Below are positions 45,574 to 52,435 of a DNA stretch of 52,435 nucleotides, piece by piece. The DNA is from CAIRTM01 sp963723235 (GTDB taxonomy: Bacteria; Desulfobacterota; WTBG01; CAIYCZ01; CAIRTM01). The notes under the pieces are model-generated. The model saw only the letters and a list, made by a program, of their open reading frames with translations. It did not search any database and had not been told where the DNA came from. Within the stretch, counting starts at the first letter, position 1. Each line of letters begins with the position of its first letter. A program made the translations under genes and the position numbers. The DNA is taken from the NCBI GenBank assembly GCA_963723235.1, contig CAVRPV010000007.1, positions 1 to 52,435 on the forward strand. Reading direction: 5' to 3'.

Positions 45574-47280
45574 ATGGCTGAAAAAATCGGCGAACTCCTT
45601 GTTTCTAAAAATATTATTACTCCGGAGCAGCTTGAAACGGCCCTGCAGGATCAAAAACAGCGGGGCGGGCGGATTGGCTCAGCCCTGAACCGTCTTGGCT
45701 TCGTAACGGAAAGTGAGCTGCTGCAATTCCTGAGCGAACAGTATAGCGTGCCCTCTATCAAGCTGTCCGAATTTACGATTGATCCCGATGTCTTAAAAAT
45801 TATTCCCGACGAAGTCGCATCCAAATACCATGTCATGCCGCTTTCGGTTAAAAATTCTAACCTGATCGTGGCCATGAGTGATCCTTCGAACATTTTTGCC
45901 CTTGACGATATCAAATTTCTTACCGGTTACCGGGTCGAGCCGCTTATCGCGGCCGAAGGGGCGATTTTAAGTGCGATTGATACGTATTATAAAACCACCA
46001 CTGCCGGTTTGGGTAATCTGCTGGATGAGTACAATGTCGAGGATGTAAACCTTGTTGAAGAGAGTGATGATATTGATCTGAGTTCGCTGGAGCGTGCAAG
46101 CGAGGACGCGCCGGTGGTCAAGCTGGTGAATGCAATACTAACGGATGCAGTCAATAAAAATTGCAGTGATATTCACATTGAGGCTTATGAAAAAAGTTTT
46201 CGGGTACGGTTGCGCATTGATGGCAGTCTGTATGAGCTGATGCGTCCACCGTTCAGCATGAAAAATGCAATTGTTTCGCGTTTAAAAATCATGGCACGGC
46301 TTGATATTGCCGAACGGCGTCTACCGCAGGACGGACGTATCAAACTGAAAATGGCTAAGGGCAAAGAAATGGATTACCGGGTCTCGGTGCTGCCCACGCT
46401 GTTCGGCGAAAAGGTGGTATTGCGGCTTCTGGATAAATCAAACCTGCAGCTTGACATGACGAAACTTGGTTTTGACCCGGATCAGCTGGTTGATTTTCAG
46501 CATGCCATTCATATGCCTTACGGTATGGTCCTTGTTACCGGCCCTACCGGCAGCGGGAAGACAACCACGCTGTATTCGGCGCTTTCGGAGTTGAATAAAA
46601 CAACAGAAAACATTTCTACCGCCGAAGATCCGGTGGAGTTCAACCTGGAAGGCATTAATCAGGTGCAGATGCATGAAGAGATAGGTCTTACCTTTGCAAA
46701 TGCGCTGCGGTCCTTTTTGCGTCAGGACCCGGATATTATTCTGGTCGGTGAGGTTCGTGATTTTGAAACCGCTGAAATCGCTATCAAGGCCGCGTTGACC
46801 GGCCATCTTGTCCTGAGTACGCTGCATACCAATGATGCGCCCAGCACTATTAACCGTCTGCTGAACATGGGCGTTGAGCCTTTTCTGGTTTCATCGTCGC
46901 TTAACCTGGTTGTTGCCCAGAGGCTGGCCCGCAGGATTTGCAACAACTGCCGGGAGCCGCTGGAGATTTCCCGGGAGCAGCTGGAAAAGCTGGGATCCAT
47001 CCCCAGGGACCTTCCGGATCCGGTAAACCTGAGCAAAGGCAAGGGCTGTGATTTGTGCAGCAATACCGGGCATAAGGGCCGCGTTGCGATGTATGAGGTC
47101 ATGATAATGAAGGATTCTTTGAAGGAGCTTGTTTTGCAGGGCGCATCGGCCATGGAGATAAAACGAGAAGCTGTGCAGAGTGGCATGAAAACTTTGCGCC
47201 ACAGCGGCATCAATAAACTGCTTGACGGCACAACAACAATTGAAGAAGTGTTAAAAACAACGGTCCATGATGACAAGTAG
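45574..47280 (+). CDS. pilB: type IV pilus assembly ATPase PilB (GspE family)
   Basis: Cytoplasmic hexameric motor for pilus extension or type II secretion. 568 residues. Order: N-terminal GspE/MshEN domain (IGELLVSKNIITPEQLETAL), N2 domain (VVKLVNAILTDAVNKNCSDI, HIEAY), Walker A GPTGSGKTTT, Asp box TAEDPVEFNLEGINQVQMHE, Walker B IILVGEVRDFETAEIA, His box ALTGHLVLSTLHTNDA, and the C4 zinc module CNNCREPL ... CDLCSNTGHKGR that marks PilB/GspE and is missing in PilT. ATG 45574 is preferred over an in-frame ATG at 45529. Followed by pilC with no pilT between. Intact. Confidence 0.93.
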   Translation: MAEKIGELLVSKNIITPEQLETALQDQKQRGGRIGSALNRLGFVTESELLQFLSEQYSVPSIKLSEFTIDPDVLKIIPDEVASKYHVMPLSVKNSNLIVAMSDPSNIFALDDIKFLTGYRVEPLIAAEGAILSAIDTYYKTTTAGLGNLLDEYNVEDVNLVEESDDIDLSSLERASEDAPVVKLVNAILTDAVNKNCSDIHIEAYEKSFRVRLRIDGSLYELMRPPFSMKNAIVSRLKIMARLDIAERRLPQDGRIKLKMAKGKEMDYRVSVLPTLFGEKVVLRLLDKSNLQLDMTKLGFDPDQLVDFQHAIHMPYGMVLVTGPTGSGKTTTLYSALSELNKTTENISTAEDPVEFNLEGINQVQMHEEIGLTFANALRSFLRQDPDIILVGEVRDFETAEIAIKAALTGHLVLSTLHTNDAPSTINRLLNMGVEPFLVSSSLNLVVAQRLARRICNNCREPLEISREQLEKLGSIPRDLPDPVNLSKGKGCDLCSNTGHKGRVAMYEVMIMKDSLKELVLQGASAMEIKREAVQSGMKTLRHSGINKLLDGTTTIEEVLKTTVHDDK

Positions 47281-47341
47281 GCTGTTGCGGGCGCACGATA
47301 CGTGCCCATGCTTGCGTCCGGCAGGTAAGCCTGCATGGAAC
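47279..47341. repeat. hairpin pair between pilB and pilC, possible short relative of the palindromic repeat
   Basis: AGGCTGTTG begins inside the pilB stop codon, and GGAACAGCG lies near the far end, echoing the ends of the 129-134 base repeats. Inside are hairpins GGG-CG-CACG-ATA-CGTG-CCC (47289-47307) and GCAGG-TAAG-CCTGC (47321-47334). Relationship to the repeat family is tentative. Confidence 0.4.
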
Positions 47342-47387
47342 AGCGCTTTATTACAATGAAAAATTGCCACAGTGCGCCACGGGGGTA

Positions 47388-48602
47388 ATGACTATGCCGA
47401 TGTATGTATGGAAGGGCACAAACCAACAGGGTAAAGCCCGCAAAGGGGAGATTGAAGCCAAGGATCAGGCTTCAGCCCAGCAACTGCTCAAACGGCAGGG
47501 CATCACGCCCTCCACCCTCAAGCCGAAGCCCAAGGATATTCTTGAAAATGTTGCATTCCTGCAACCCAAAGTCTCGAACAAGGATTTAATTCTTTTTACG
47601 CGGCAGTTTTCAACAATGATCGACGCTGGTCTTCCTTTGATGCAGGGGCTTGAAATTCTTGCAAGCCAATGCGAAAACCCGACGTTCAAAAAAATTCTTT
47701 CACAGATAAAGAATGATGTTGAGGGCGGTTCAACATTCTCAGATTCACTGCAAAAGCATCCCAAGGTGTATGACAAGTTATATTGCAATCTGGTGGCAGC
47801 CGGTGAGCTTGGCGGTATCCTGGATACGATTTTGCAGCGTCTGGCCGCCTATATTGAAAAAAATGCCAAACTTGTCGCCAAAGTCAAGGGTGCCATGGTC
47901 TATCCTGCTGTTATTGGCGTGATCGCCATTGTGGTTGTTTTTGTTATGCTCCTATTTGTTATTCCGGTATTTGCCGAAATGTTTGAGTCTTTCGGCGGCG
48001 AACTTCCCGGCCTGACACAGTCGGTTATGGATATGAGTTCGTTTTTGCGCCAGCACTGGTGGAAGATTGGGGCTGTGGGCGCAGTGCTCGGGTTTACTTT
48101 TGTAAAGTTTAAAAAAACCGAACGGGGCGAGTATCTGTGGGACAGGCTCCTGTTAAACGTGCCGGCGATCGGCCCGTTGCTCAGAAAGGTTGCGGTTGCT
48201 AAATTTACCCGCACGCTCGGTACCATGCTGTCAAGCGGTGTGCCGATTCTGGACGGTCTTGATATTGTTGCCAAGACAGCCGGTAACCGGATTATTGAAG
48301 AAGCCATCAATCAAACCAGGATCAGCATCAGTGAGGGAAAAAATATTGCCGAGCCCATGATGGACAGTGGCGTTTTCCCTCCTATGGTTTGTCAGATGAT
48401 TGCCGTGGGTGAATCAACCGGTGCGCTTGATAACATGCTCGGTAAAATTGCAGATTTTTACGAGGATGAAGTCGATCAGGCGGTTGAGACCCTGACGTCA
48501 CTGATTGAACCGCTGATGATGGTTTTTCTCGGTGGTACGGTTGGTACAATGCTGATTGCCATGTACCTGCCTATCTTTAAAATCGCGGGTGCTATTGAAT
48601 AA
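47388..48602 (+). CDS. pilC: type IV pilus inner-membrane platform protein PilC (GspF family)
   Basis: Anchors the PilB motor to the membrane. About 404 residues. Two T2SSF domains: LILFTRQFSTMIDAGLPLMQ ... GAMVYPAVIGVIAIVVVFVM and AVAKFTRTLGTMLSSGVPIL ... TLTSLIEPLMMVFLGGTVG. N-terminus MYVWKGTNQQGKARKGEIEA is typical. Three membrane segments. Start choice among ATG 47388, 47394 and 47400; GGGGG just before 47388 supports the first. Pilins and pilT are not in the window. Intact. Confidence 0.93.
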   Translation: MTMPMYVWKGTNQQGKARKGEIEAKDQASAQQLLKRQGITPSTLKPKPKDILENVAFLQPKVSNKDLILFTRQFSTMIDAGLPLMQGLEILASQCENPTFKKILSQIKNDVEGGSTFSDSLQKHPKVYDKLYCNLVAAGELGGILDTILQRLAAYIEKNAKLVAKVKGAMVYPAVIGVIAIVVVFVMLLFVIPVFAEMFESFGGELPGLTQSVMDMSSFLRQHWWKIGAVGAVLGFTFVKFKKTERGEYLWDRLLLNVPAIGPLLRKVAVAKFTRTLGTMLSSGVPILDGLDIVAKTAGNRIIEEAINQTRISISEGKNIAEPMMDSGVFPPMVCQMIAVGESTGALDNMLGKIADFYEDEVDQAVETLTSLIEPLMMVFLGGTVGTMLIAMYLPIFKIAGAIE

Positions 48603-48650
48603 GAACGATTACATGATGCAGTGCGCTGAAACAGATATAAAGGATATGGT

Positions 48651-49466
48651 ATGCATGTGGCGGATATACGCTTAGGAATAATCGGTGGGGGCATAATGGC
48701 CCACAGCATTGTCAGGGGGCTGCTTGCGGCCCGGCTTGTTGAACCGGCGCGGATACTCGTATCGGATCTGAGCGCTGAGCGGCGGATGTTGTTTGAAAAG
48801 AGTTGCGGTGTTGCGACCACTTTCAAAAATTCGGAAATTGTCCGGCAGTCCACCGTGGTGCTTCTGGCGGTAAAACCGCAGAGCATGGCCGGACTCTTGA
48901 GCGAAATTCAGCCTGCCGCAGGACCGGATACGCTCTATCTGTCCATTGCAGCCGGTGTAACCACGTCGACTTTGTATGCCGGCCTGGGCCGGGTCGGGCG
49001 TATTATACGGATAATGCCCAATACTGCGGCACAGGTTCTTTCAAGTGCAACAGCCCTCTGCCGGGGGCCCAACGCGACGGATGACGATTTGGACGTTGCC
49101 CGGAACCTTTTTGACGCGCTGGGCACAACTGTCGTCGTTGATGAGGCGCTCATGGACGCGGTGACCGGTCTGAGCGGCAGTGGGCCGGCATATATGTATC
49201 TTGTAATCGAGGCGCTTGCCGATGCCGGTGTGCGCAACGGCCTTACGCGCGCAACCGCGCTGCAACTGGCTGCCCAAACCTGCGCGGGCGCGGCCAAAAT
49301 GGTGCTTGAAACCGGTGAGCATCCAGGTGTTCTCAAGGACCAGGTTGCCTCCCCCGGGGGTACGACAATCAACGGGCTGTACAGACTTGAGAAACGCGGC
49401 GTGCGCGCTGCCATAATTGATGCGGTCAGCGCGGCGGTTGCGCGTTCTAAAGAACTGGGAAGCTGA
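48651..49466 (+). CDS. proC: pyrroline-5-carboxylate reductase (ProC)
   Basis: Last step of proline synthesis, NAD(P)H-dependent. 271 residues. Seen: Rossmann loop LGIIGGGIMAHSIVRGLL, VLLAVKPQSMAGLL, IIRIMPNTAAQVLSSATALC, and the family signature ADAGVRNGLTRATALQLAAQ with ASPGGTTINGLYRLEK. ATG 48651. Converges with proA eight bases away. Intact. Confidence 0.95.
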   Translation: MHVADIRLGIIGGGIMAHSIVRGLLAARLVEPARILVSDLSAERRMLFEKSCGVATTFKNSEIVRQSTVVLLAVKPQSMAGLLSEIQPAAGPDTLYLSIAAGVTTSTLYAGLGRVGRIIRIMPNTAAQVLSSATALCRGPNATDDDLDVARNLFDALGTTVVVDEALMDAVTGLSGSGPAYMYLVIEALADAGVRNGLTRATALQLAAQTCAGAAKMVLETGEHPGVLKDQVASPGGTTINGLYRLEKRGVRAAIIDAVSAAVARSKELGS

Positions 49467-49476
49467 CAGCTTTTTT
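49460..49476. terminator. short bidirectional terminator between proC and proA
   Basis: AAGCT-GAC-AGCTT (49460-49472) followed by T's to 49476, overlapping the proC stop. Only a 5-bp stem, but placed exactly between the convergent stops. Confidence 0.4.
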
Positions 49477-50767
49477 ACAGCGGGCAGTCGCTGTTGATGT
49501 GGCGGTGGGTGAATTTTTTTGTACCGCTGTATTCGGCTACTGTCTGTCCCTGCCCGATTAATTTCCACTTGTAGATCAGCAGTCCCTCCAGACCCACAGG
49601 CCCGCGGGCGTGAATTTTGTTCGTGCTGATGCCGACTTCGGCGCCGAGACCGTAGCGGAAGCCGTCTGAAAAACGGGTGCTGCAGTTCCAGAAGACATTG
49701 CCGGAGTCCACCAGACGCATGAAATGGTCGGCATGCGCGTTGTTGCCTGTTATGATGGCGTCGGTGTGGCCTGAGCCGTAGGTGTTAATATGAGCGATGG
49801 CTTCATCCAGACTATCCACGATTTTAATGGAAAGAATCGCGTCAAGATATTCGGTCTTCCAGTCCTCTCCTGTTGCCGGCTGCACTTGAATGATGTCAGC
49901 GGTTTTGCTGCAGCCGCGAAGTTCAACCGCATGTTGGGCCAGGGCGGCGGCCAGGGGCGGCAGAAAACTCGCGGCAATCCGGTTGTGCACCAGCAAAGTT
50001 TCTGCCGCATTGCACACGGCAACATACTGGATTTTTGAATCAACGGTTACTCTGACGGCCATGTCAATATCAGCCTCGTCATCAACGTAGACATGGCAGA
50101 TGCCGTCGGCATGGCCCAGCACAGGTATGCTGGAGTTCTTCATAATATACTGGACGAACTCATTTGATCCGCGGGGAATAATCAAGTCAATCATCTGATC
50201 AAGTGCAAGCATCTCCCCGACGTCAGCGCGGCTTTCAAGGAGCTGTATCCAACCCTCTGGGATGCCGCTGTCCCGTGTTGCGGTTTCAATAATTTCGGCA
50301 AGCATGCGGTTGGTATGCAGCGCTTCGCTGCCGCCTTTCAGCAGAACGCTGTTGCCGCTTTTGAGGCACAGGCAGGAGATTTGTACCAGTGCGTCTGGCC
50401 GAGATTCAAAGATTACTCCGATGACACCGATTGGACAACTGACCTTGTACAACTCAAGGCCCTGATCAAGTTCTGTTGCGCACAGGGTTTTACCGACCGG
50501 GTCGGGCAGGTTGATAAGGCTATCAATGCCGGCAATAGCGCCGTCGATTTTTGAGCGGTCAAAGGCCAGGCGCTTGAGGAGCGGGGCAGCAAGATTTTCA
50601 GTCCGGGCCAGATCAAGGTCCCGGTTGTTTGCTTCAAGGATTATATCAGTTTTGTCTCTGAGCGCTTCGGCAACGGCACGCAGTGCCCTGTTTTTTAGAT
50701 CTGTATCTGCTGCAGCTAGAAAAATTGAGCTTTTTTTGGCACGCTGCGCCCGGTCTTGTGTTGTCAT
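49475..50767 (-). CDS. proA: gamma-glutamyl phosphate reductase (ProA)
   Basis: NADPH-dependent reduction of glutamyl phosphate to glutamate semialdehyde. 430 residues. Seen: AAADTDLKNRALRAVAEALR, CPIGVIGVIFESRPDALVQI, SGNSVLLKGGSEALHTNRML, the catalytic Cys in QYVAVCNAAETLLVHN, and GLGAEVGISTNKIHARGPVG near the end. Start ATG at 50767 gives the normal N-terminus (MTTQDRAQRAKK); an upstream frame start at 50827 adds 20 untypical residues. Apart from its usual partner proB but beside proC. Intact. Confidence 0.95.
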   Translation of the reverse strand: MTTQDRAQRAKKSSIFLAAADTDLKNRALRAVAEALRDKTDIILEANNRDLDLARTENLAAPLLKRLAFDRSKIDGAIAGIDSLINLPDPVGKTLCATELDQGLELYKVSCPIGVIGVIFESRPDALVQISCLCLKSGNSVLLKGGSEALHTNRMLAEIIETATRDSGIPEGWIQLLESRADVGEMLALDQMIDLIIPRGSNEFVQYIMKNSSIPVLGHADGICHVYVDDEADIDMAVRVTVDSKIQYVAVCNAAETLLVHNRIAASFLPPLAAALAQHAVELRGCSKTADIIQVQPATGEDWKTEYLDAILSIKIVDSLDEAIAHINTYGSGHTDAIITGNNAHADHFMRLVDSGNVFWNCSTRFSDGFRYGLGAEVGISTNKIHARGPVGLEGLLIYKWKLIGQGQTVAEYSGTKKFTHRHINSDCPL

Positions 50768-51142
50768 GGCATATCCGTGTGATACGGGGTTTGTTGTCTG
50801 TCCGGTTTGCGATAATTGCCCGGTCAAGCCTCTGAAAAATATTCATTCTTCTGTCGTGCTGTTTCGGATTGTACTGCATCGCCCGCGCAGCGGCGGCCCT
50901 GCTTTTTGCATCAATAAACAGGTGCCTTTGCGCGTACGCCGCGCCGCGTATGGTTTCAACAGCGCATGGTGCCATACACCGTTTAACTATATCAAAAGTG
51001 CGCATGCGCGTCCATGTGAAAAAGATTTGCATTGCCTGATAGTATGCGCGGGCTTTCGGTTGACATACCATTCGCCTTGGATTAGTATTGCCAAACAGAG
51101 CTTCTTGAAGGTTTTATTGGCCCCGATTATGGAAGGGTTGTC
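50768..51142. other. intergenic region between proA and a small membrane protein gene
   Basis: About 375 bases between divergent genes. The right part holds the promoter at 51060-51088. The left part has repeated CGCG-rich stretches but no RNA or protein gene that I can recognise. Confidence 0.5.
51060..51088 (+). promoter_or_regulatory. promoter of the small membrane protein gene
   Basis: TTGACA (51060-51065), 17-base spacer, TAGTAT (51083-51088), about 55 bases before the start. Confidence 0.65.
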
Positions 51143-51484
51143 ATGGTTGAGAAGACTTTGATTGGAATCATAGCCTTGGTTTTTTTGATATCGAGCTGGT
51201 GGTGGTCAGATCGGCAGAATGCCACGGAAAATTTTTACGAGAACCAGTTGCGTGAGCGCGATACGGTGATAACACAACTGCGCACACTGGCCCTGCCGCA
51301 GTTGAAGGCTAAAACCCCGGAACAGGTCCAGGTTCTTTTTAAGACTCTCTATCCAGAATATGAGGTGCGCCTGGAGGATAACGCAGTGTATGCAGGCGTT
51401 CTCAGTGTTCGATTTTCTGAAGACGGGGCTGCGGAAGGCCTGTCTCTGCCTTGGGATGCTATCAAGCAGACACCGCTGCAGTGA
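51143..51484 (+). CDS. small single-pass membrane protein of unknown function
   Basis: 113 residues. Membrane helix at residues 5-22 (TLIGIIALVFLISSWWWS), then a charged helical stretch (ENQLRERDTVITQLRTLALP) that could form a coiled coil, and a small folded tail (VQVLFKTLYPEYEVRLEDNA). No family recognised. ATG 51143 with GGAAGGG at about 51130 as ribosome site and a good promoter upstream make it a convincing gene. Intact. Confidence 0.65.
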   Translation: MVEKTLIGIIALVFLISSWWWSDRQNATENFYENQLRERDTVITQLRTLALPQLKAKTPEQVQVLFKTLYPEYEVRLEDNAVYAGVLSVRFSEDGAAEGLSLPWDAIKQTPLQ

Positions 51485-51582
51485 TCAGACTGTTAGTACA
51501 AGCCCGCCGATGCGCCGATCCTGATGGTGTTTCCCCCTGGCGCGCACCTTTTGGCATCGACCATAGCATGTAAGGAACGCAT

Positions 51583-52435
51583 TTGAAAACCGCCAATCGA
51601 CATGTGCGCGGCGCATTGCTGATTACTGCCGCCATGTTTATTTTCTCAAGTATCGGTCCGTTTGTGCGCACGGTCGCGCTGCCGGTTCCCGTGATTATCT
51701 GCATCACCTCCGGCCTGTCGGCGCTGTTTCTGCTGGCCTGGTTCATCATCAGGGGGGACATCAGATCGCTTAATATCAGGGGCCATCGCCGCTGGCTGCT
51801 GATATCGGCCGTCTGCATCTTCGGTAACGTGTTCTGCTATTACCATGCCTACCGCATGACCACCATGGCGAACGCGGTCATCACCCACTATACTGCCCCG
51901 GTGTTTGCGGCGTTGCTTGCTCCGTTCATGCTGGGAGAAAAATGGGAGCGCGTTACCGGCATCGCCCTGCTCATATCGATGACAGGCCTGGTTCTGCTGG
52001 CAGGCGATGTCTCCCTCGACAGGGCGCACATGGCCGGAACCGCTCTGGGTATGGTATCTGGTTTTTTTTACGGCATTTCGATCGTTGTAGGAAAACGGTT
52101 GGTGAGTGTCTACCGGCCCCCCGTTATTATGCTGTACCAGTGTGCGGTCGTGGCCTGTCTGGCGCTGCCGTTCGCGGCAGCCGGATCCTGGAGTATGACA
52201 ACAGGGAACCTGCTGGTACTGTGTGCCTATGCGGTCATTGTGGGGCTGGTGGCCGCAGGGCTGTATCTGTGCGGCCTGCGCTATGTTGAAGCGCAGCATG
52301 CCGGTATTCTGGCATATTCCGAACTGTTGTTCGTGGTGCTGCTGGGGGTGCTGCTGGGTGAAACGCCCGGTGCGCGCGTTGTCGCCGGCGGGGTTTTGAT
52401 CGCGCTTAGCGGCTGGGTTATCCTGCGCGCTGAAA
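51583..52435 (+). CDS. EamA/DMT-superfamily transporter, cut by the window end
   Basis: 284 codons are visible and the frame is open to the last base. Ten hydrophobic segments can be followed, in two EamA repeats: ALLITAAMFIFSSIGPFVRT, PVIICITSGLSALFLLAWFI, WLLISAVCIFGNVFCYYHAY, then ANAVITHYTAPVFAALLAPF (the conserved helix 4 motif), and in the second half MAGTALGMVSGFFYGISIVV and VGLVAAGLYLCGLRYVEAQH, AYSELLFVVLLGVLLGE. Probably exports or imports a small metabolite. The TTG start at 51583 follows AAGGAAC; an ATG at 51634 is a weaker alternative. Probably only a few residues are missing. Confidence 0.85.
   Translation, partial: MKTANRHVRGALLITAAMFIFSSIGPFVRTVALPVPVIICITSGLSALFLLAWFIIRGDIRSLNIRGHRRWLLISAVCIFGNVFCYYHAYRMTTMANAVITHYTAPVFAALLAPFMLGEKWERVTGIALLISMTGLVLLAGDVSLDRAHMAGTALGMVSGFFYGISIVVGKRLVSVYRPPVIMLYQCAVVACLALPFAAAGSWSMTTGNLLVLCAYAVIVGLVAAGLYLCGLRYVEAQHAGILAYSELLFVVLLGVLLGETPGARVVAGGVLIALSGWVILRAE

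Noticed and set aside
1..52435. CRISPR arrays, prophage, integrase or transposase genes
   Set aside because: No regularly spaced direct repeats and no recognisable phage, integrase or transposase protein were seen. The repeat family noted here has no enzyme beside it in the window.

Overview
The window looks like a chromosomal contig from an anaerobic Gram-negative bacterium. The outer membrane is implied by a TolC/NodT-type channel and by lipoproteins. Anaerobic metabolism is implied by a trimeric-type [FeFe]-hydrogenase (HydABC) and a single-chain pyruvate:ferredoxin oxidoreductase. A purine pathway split into PurO-type cyclohydrolase plus AICAR-transformylase-only PurH, and a short membrane protein starting with an RGEGK-FG motif, recall Desulfobacterota-like (deltaproteobacterial) genomes. 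That placement is inference; no rRNA is present. Sigma-70 consensus promoters are frequent and easy to see.

Layout. 0-3.1 kb: purN-queD-purO-purH operon behind a near-perfect promoter. 3.1-5.7 kb: periplasmic Cache-domain protein and AMIN-type N-acetylmuramoyl-L-alanine amidase. 6.0-11.1 kb: MacA/MacB/outer-membrane-channel tripartite exporter, heavily frameshifted. 11.2-14.7 kb: an FNR-type flavin reductase, rsmA, prmA and a small uncharacterised protein. 14.9-19.2 kb: hydC, a thioredoxin-like ferredoxin, hydB, hydA. 19.4-22.9 kb: the classic tadA / tRNA-Ser / SRP RNA / dnaX / ybaB / recR block. 23-26.5 kb: por. 26.6-28.6 kb: hflK-hflC. 28.7-32.9 kb: rpmA-proB-nadD-rsfS-comF-polyprenyl synthase. 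33-33.8 kb (minus): a small membrane protein and dtd. 34-36.5 kb: dapB, a YHS-like membrane protein, an alternative sigma factor. 36.7-38.3 kb (minus): a chemoreceptor. 38.8-39.9 kb: a phosphodiesterase and a thioredoxin-like exported protein. 39.9-42.8 kb (minus): an active/inactive M16 peptidase pair. 43.4-45.2 kb: two membrane proteins. 45.6-48.6 kb: pilB and pilC. 48.6-50.8 kb: proC and convergent proA. The right end holds a small membrane protein and a DMT-type transporter that runs off the window.

How the genes work together. POR makes reduced ferredoxin and acetyl-CoA from pyruvate; HydABC can oxidise that ferredoxin together with NADH to make H2. proB, proC and proA together give proline synthesis. 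The dnaX/ybaB/recR and rsfS/nadD groups are housekeeping.

Two cross-cutting observations matter. First, about half of the genes left of 28.3 kb carry frame breaks, nearly all resolvable as single inserted bases, while the 24 kb to the right has none that I can find. This is most simply sequence error, so left-half genes are annotated as corrected CDS spans. Second, a palindromic intergenic repeat of about 100-134 bp occurs at least three times (plus a possible short derivative), at or just after stop codons. The most interesting single sites are an A8 run in dnaX that separates the tau C-terminal tail from the rest of the gene, and a QueD with the CExxHGH motif described for dual queuosine/folate enzymes.
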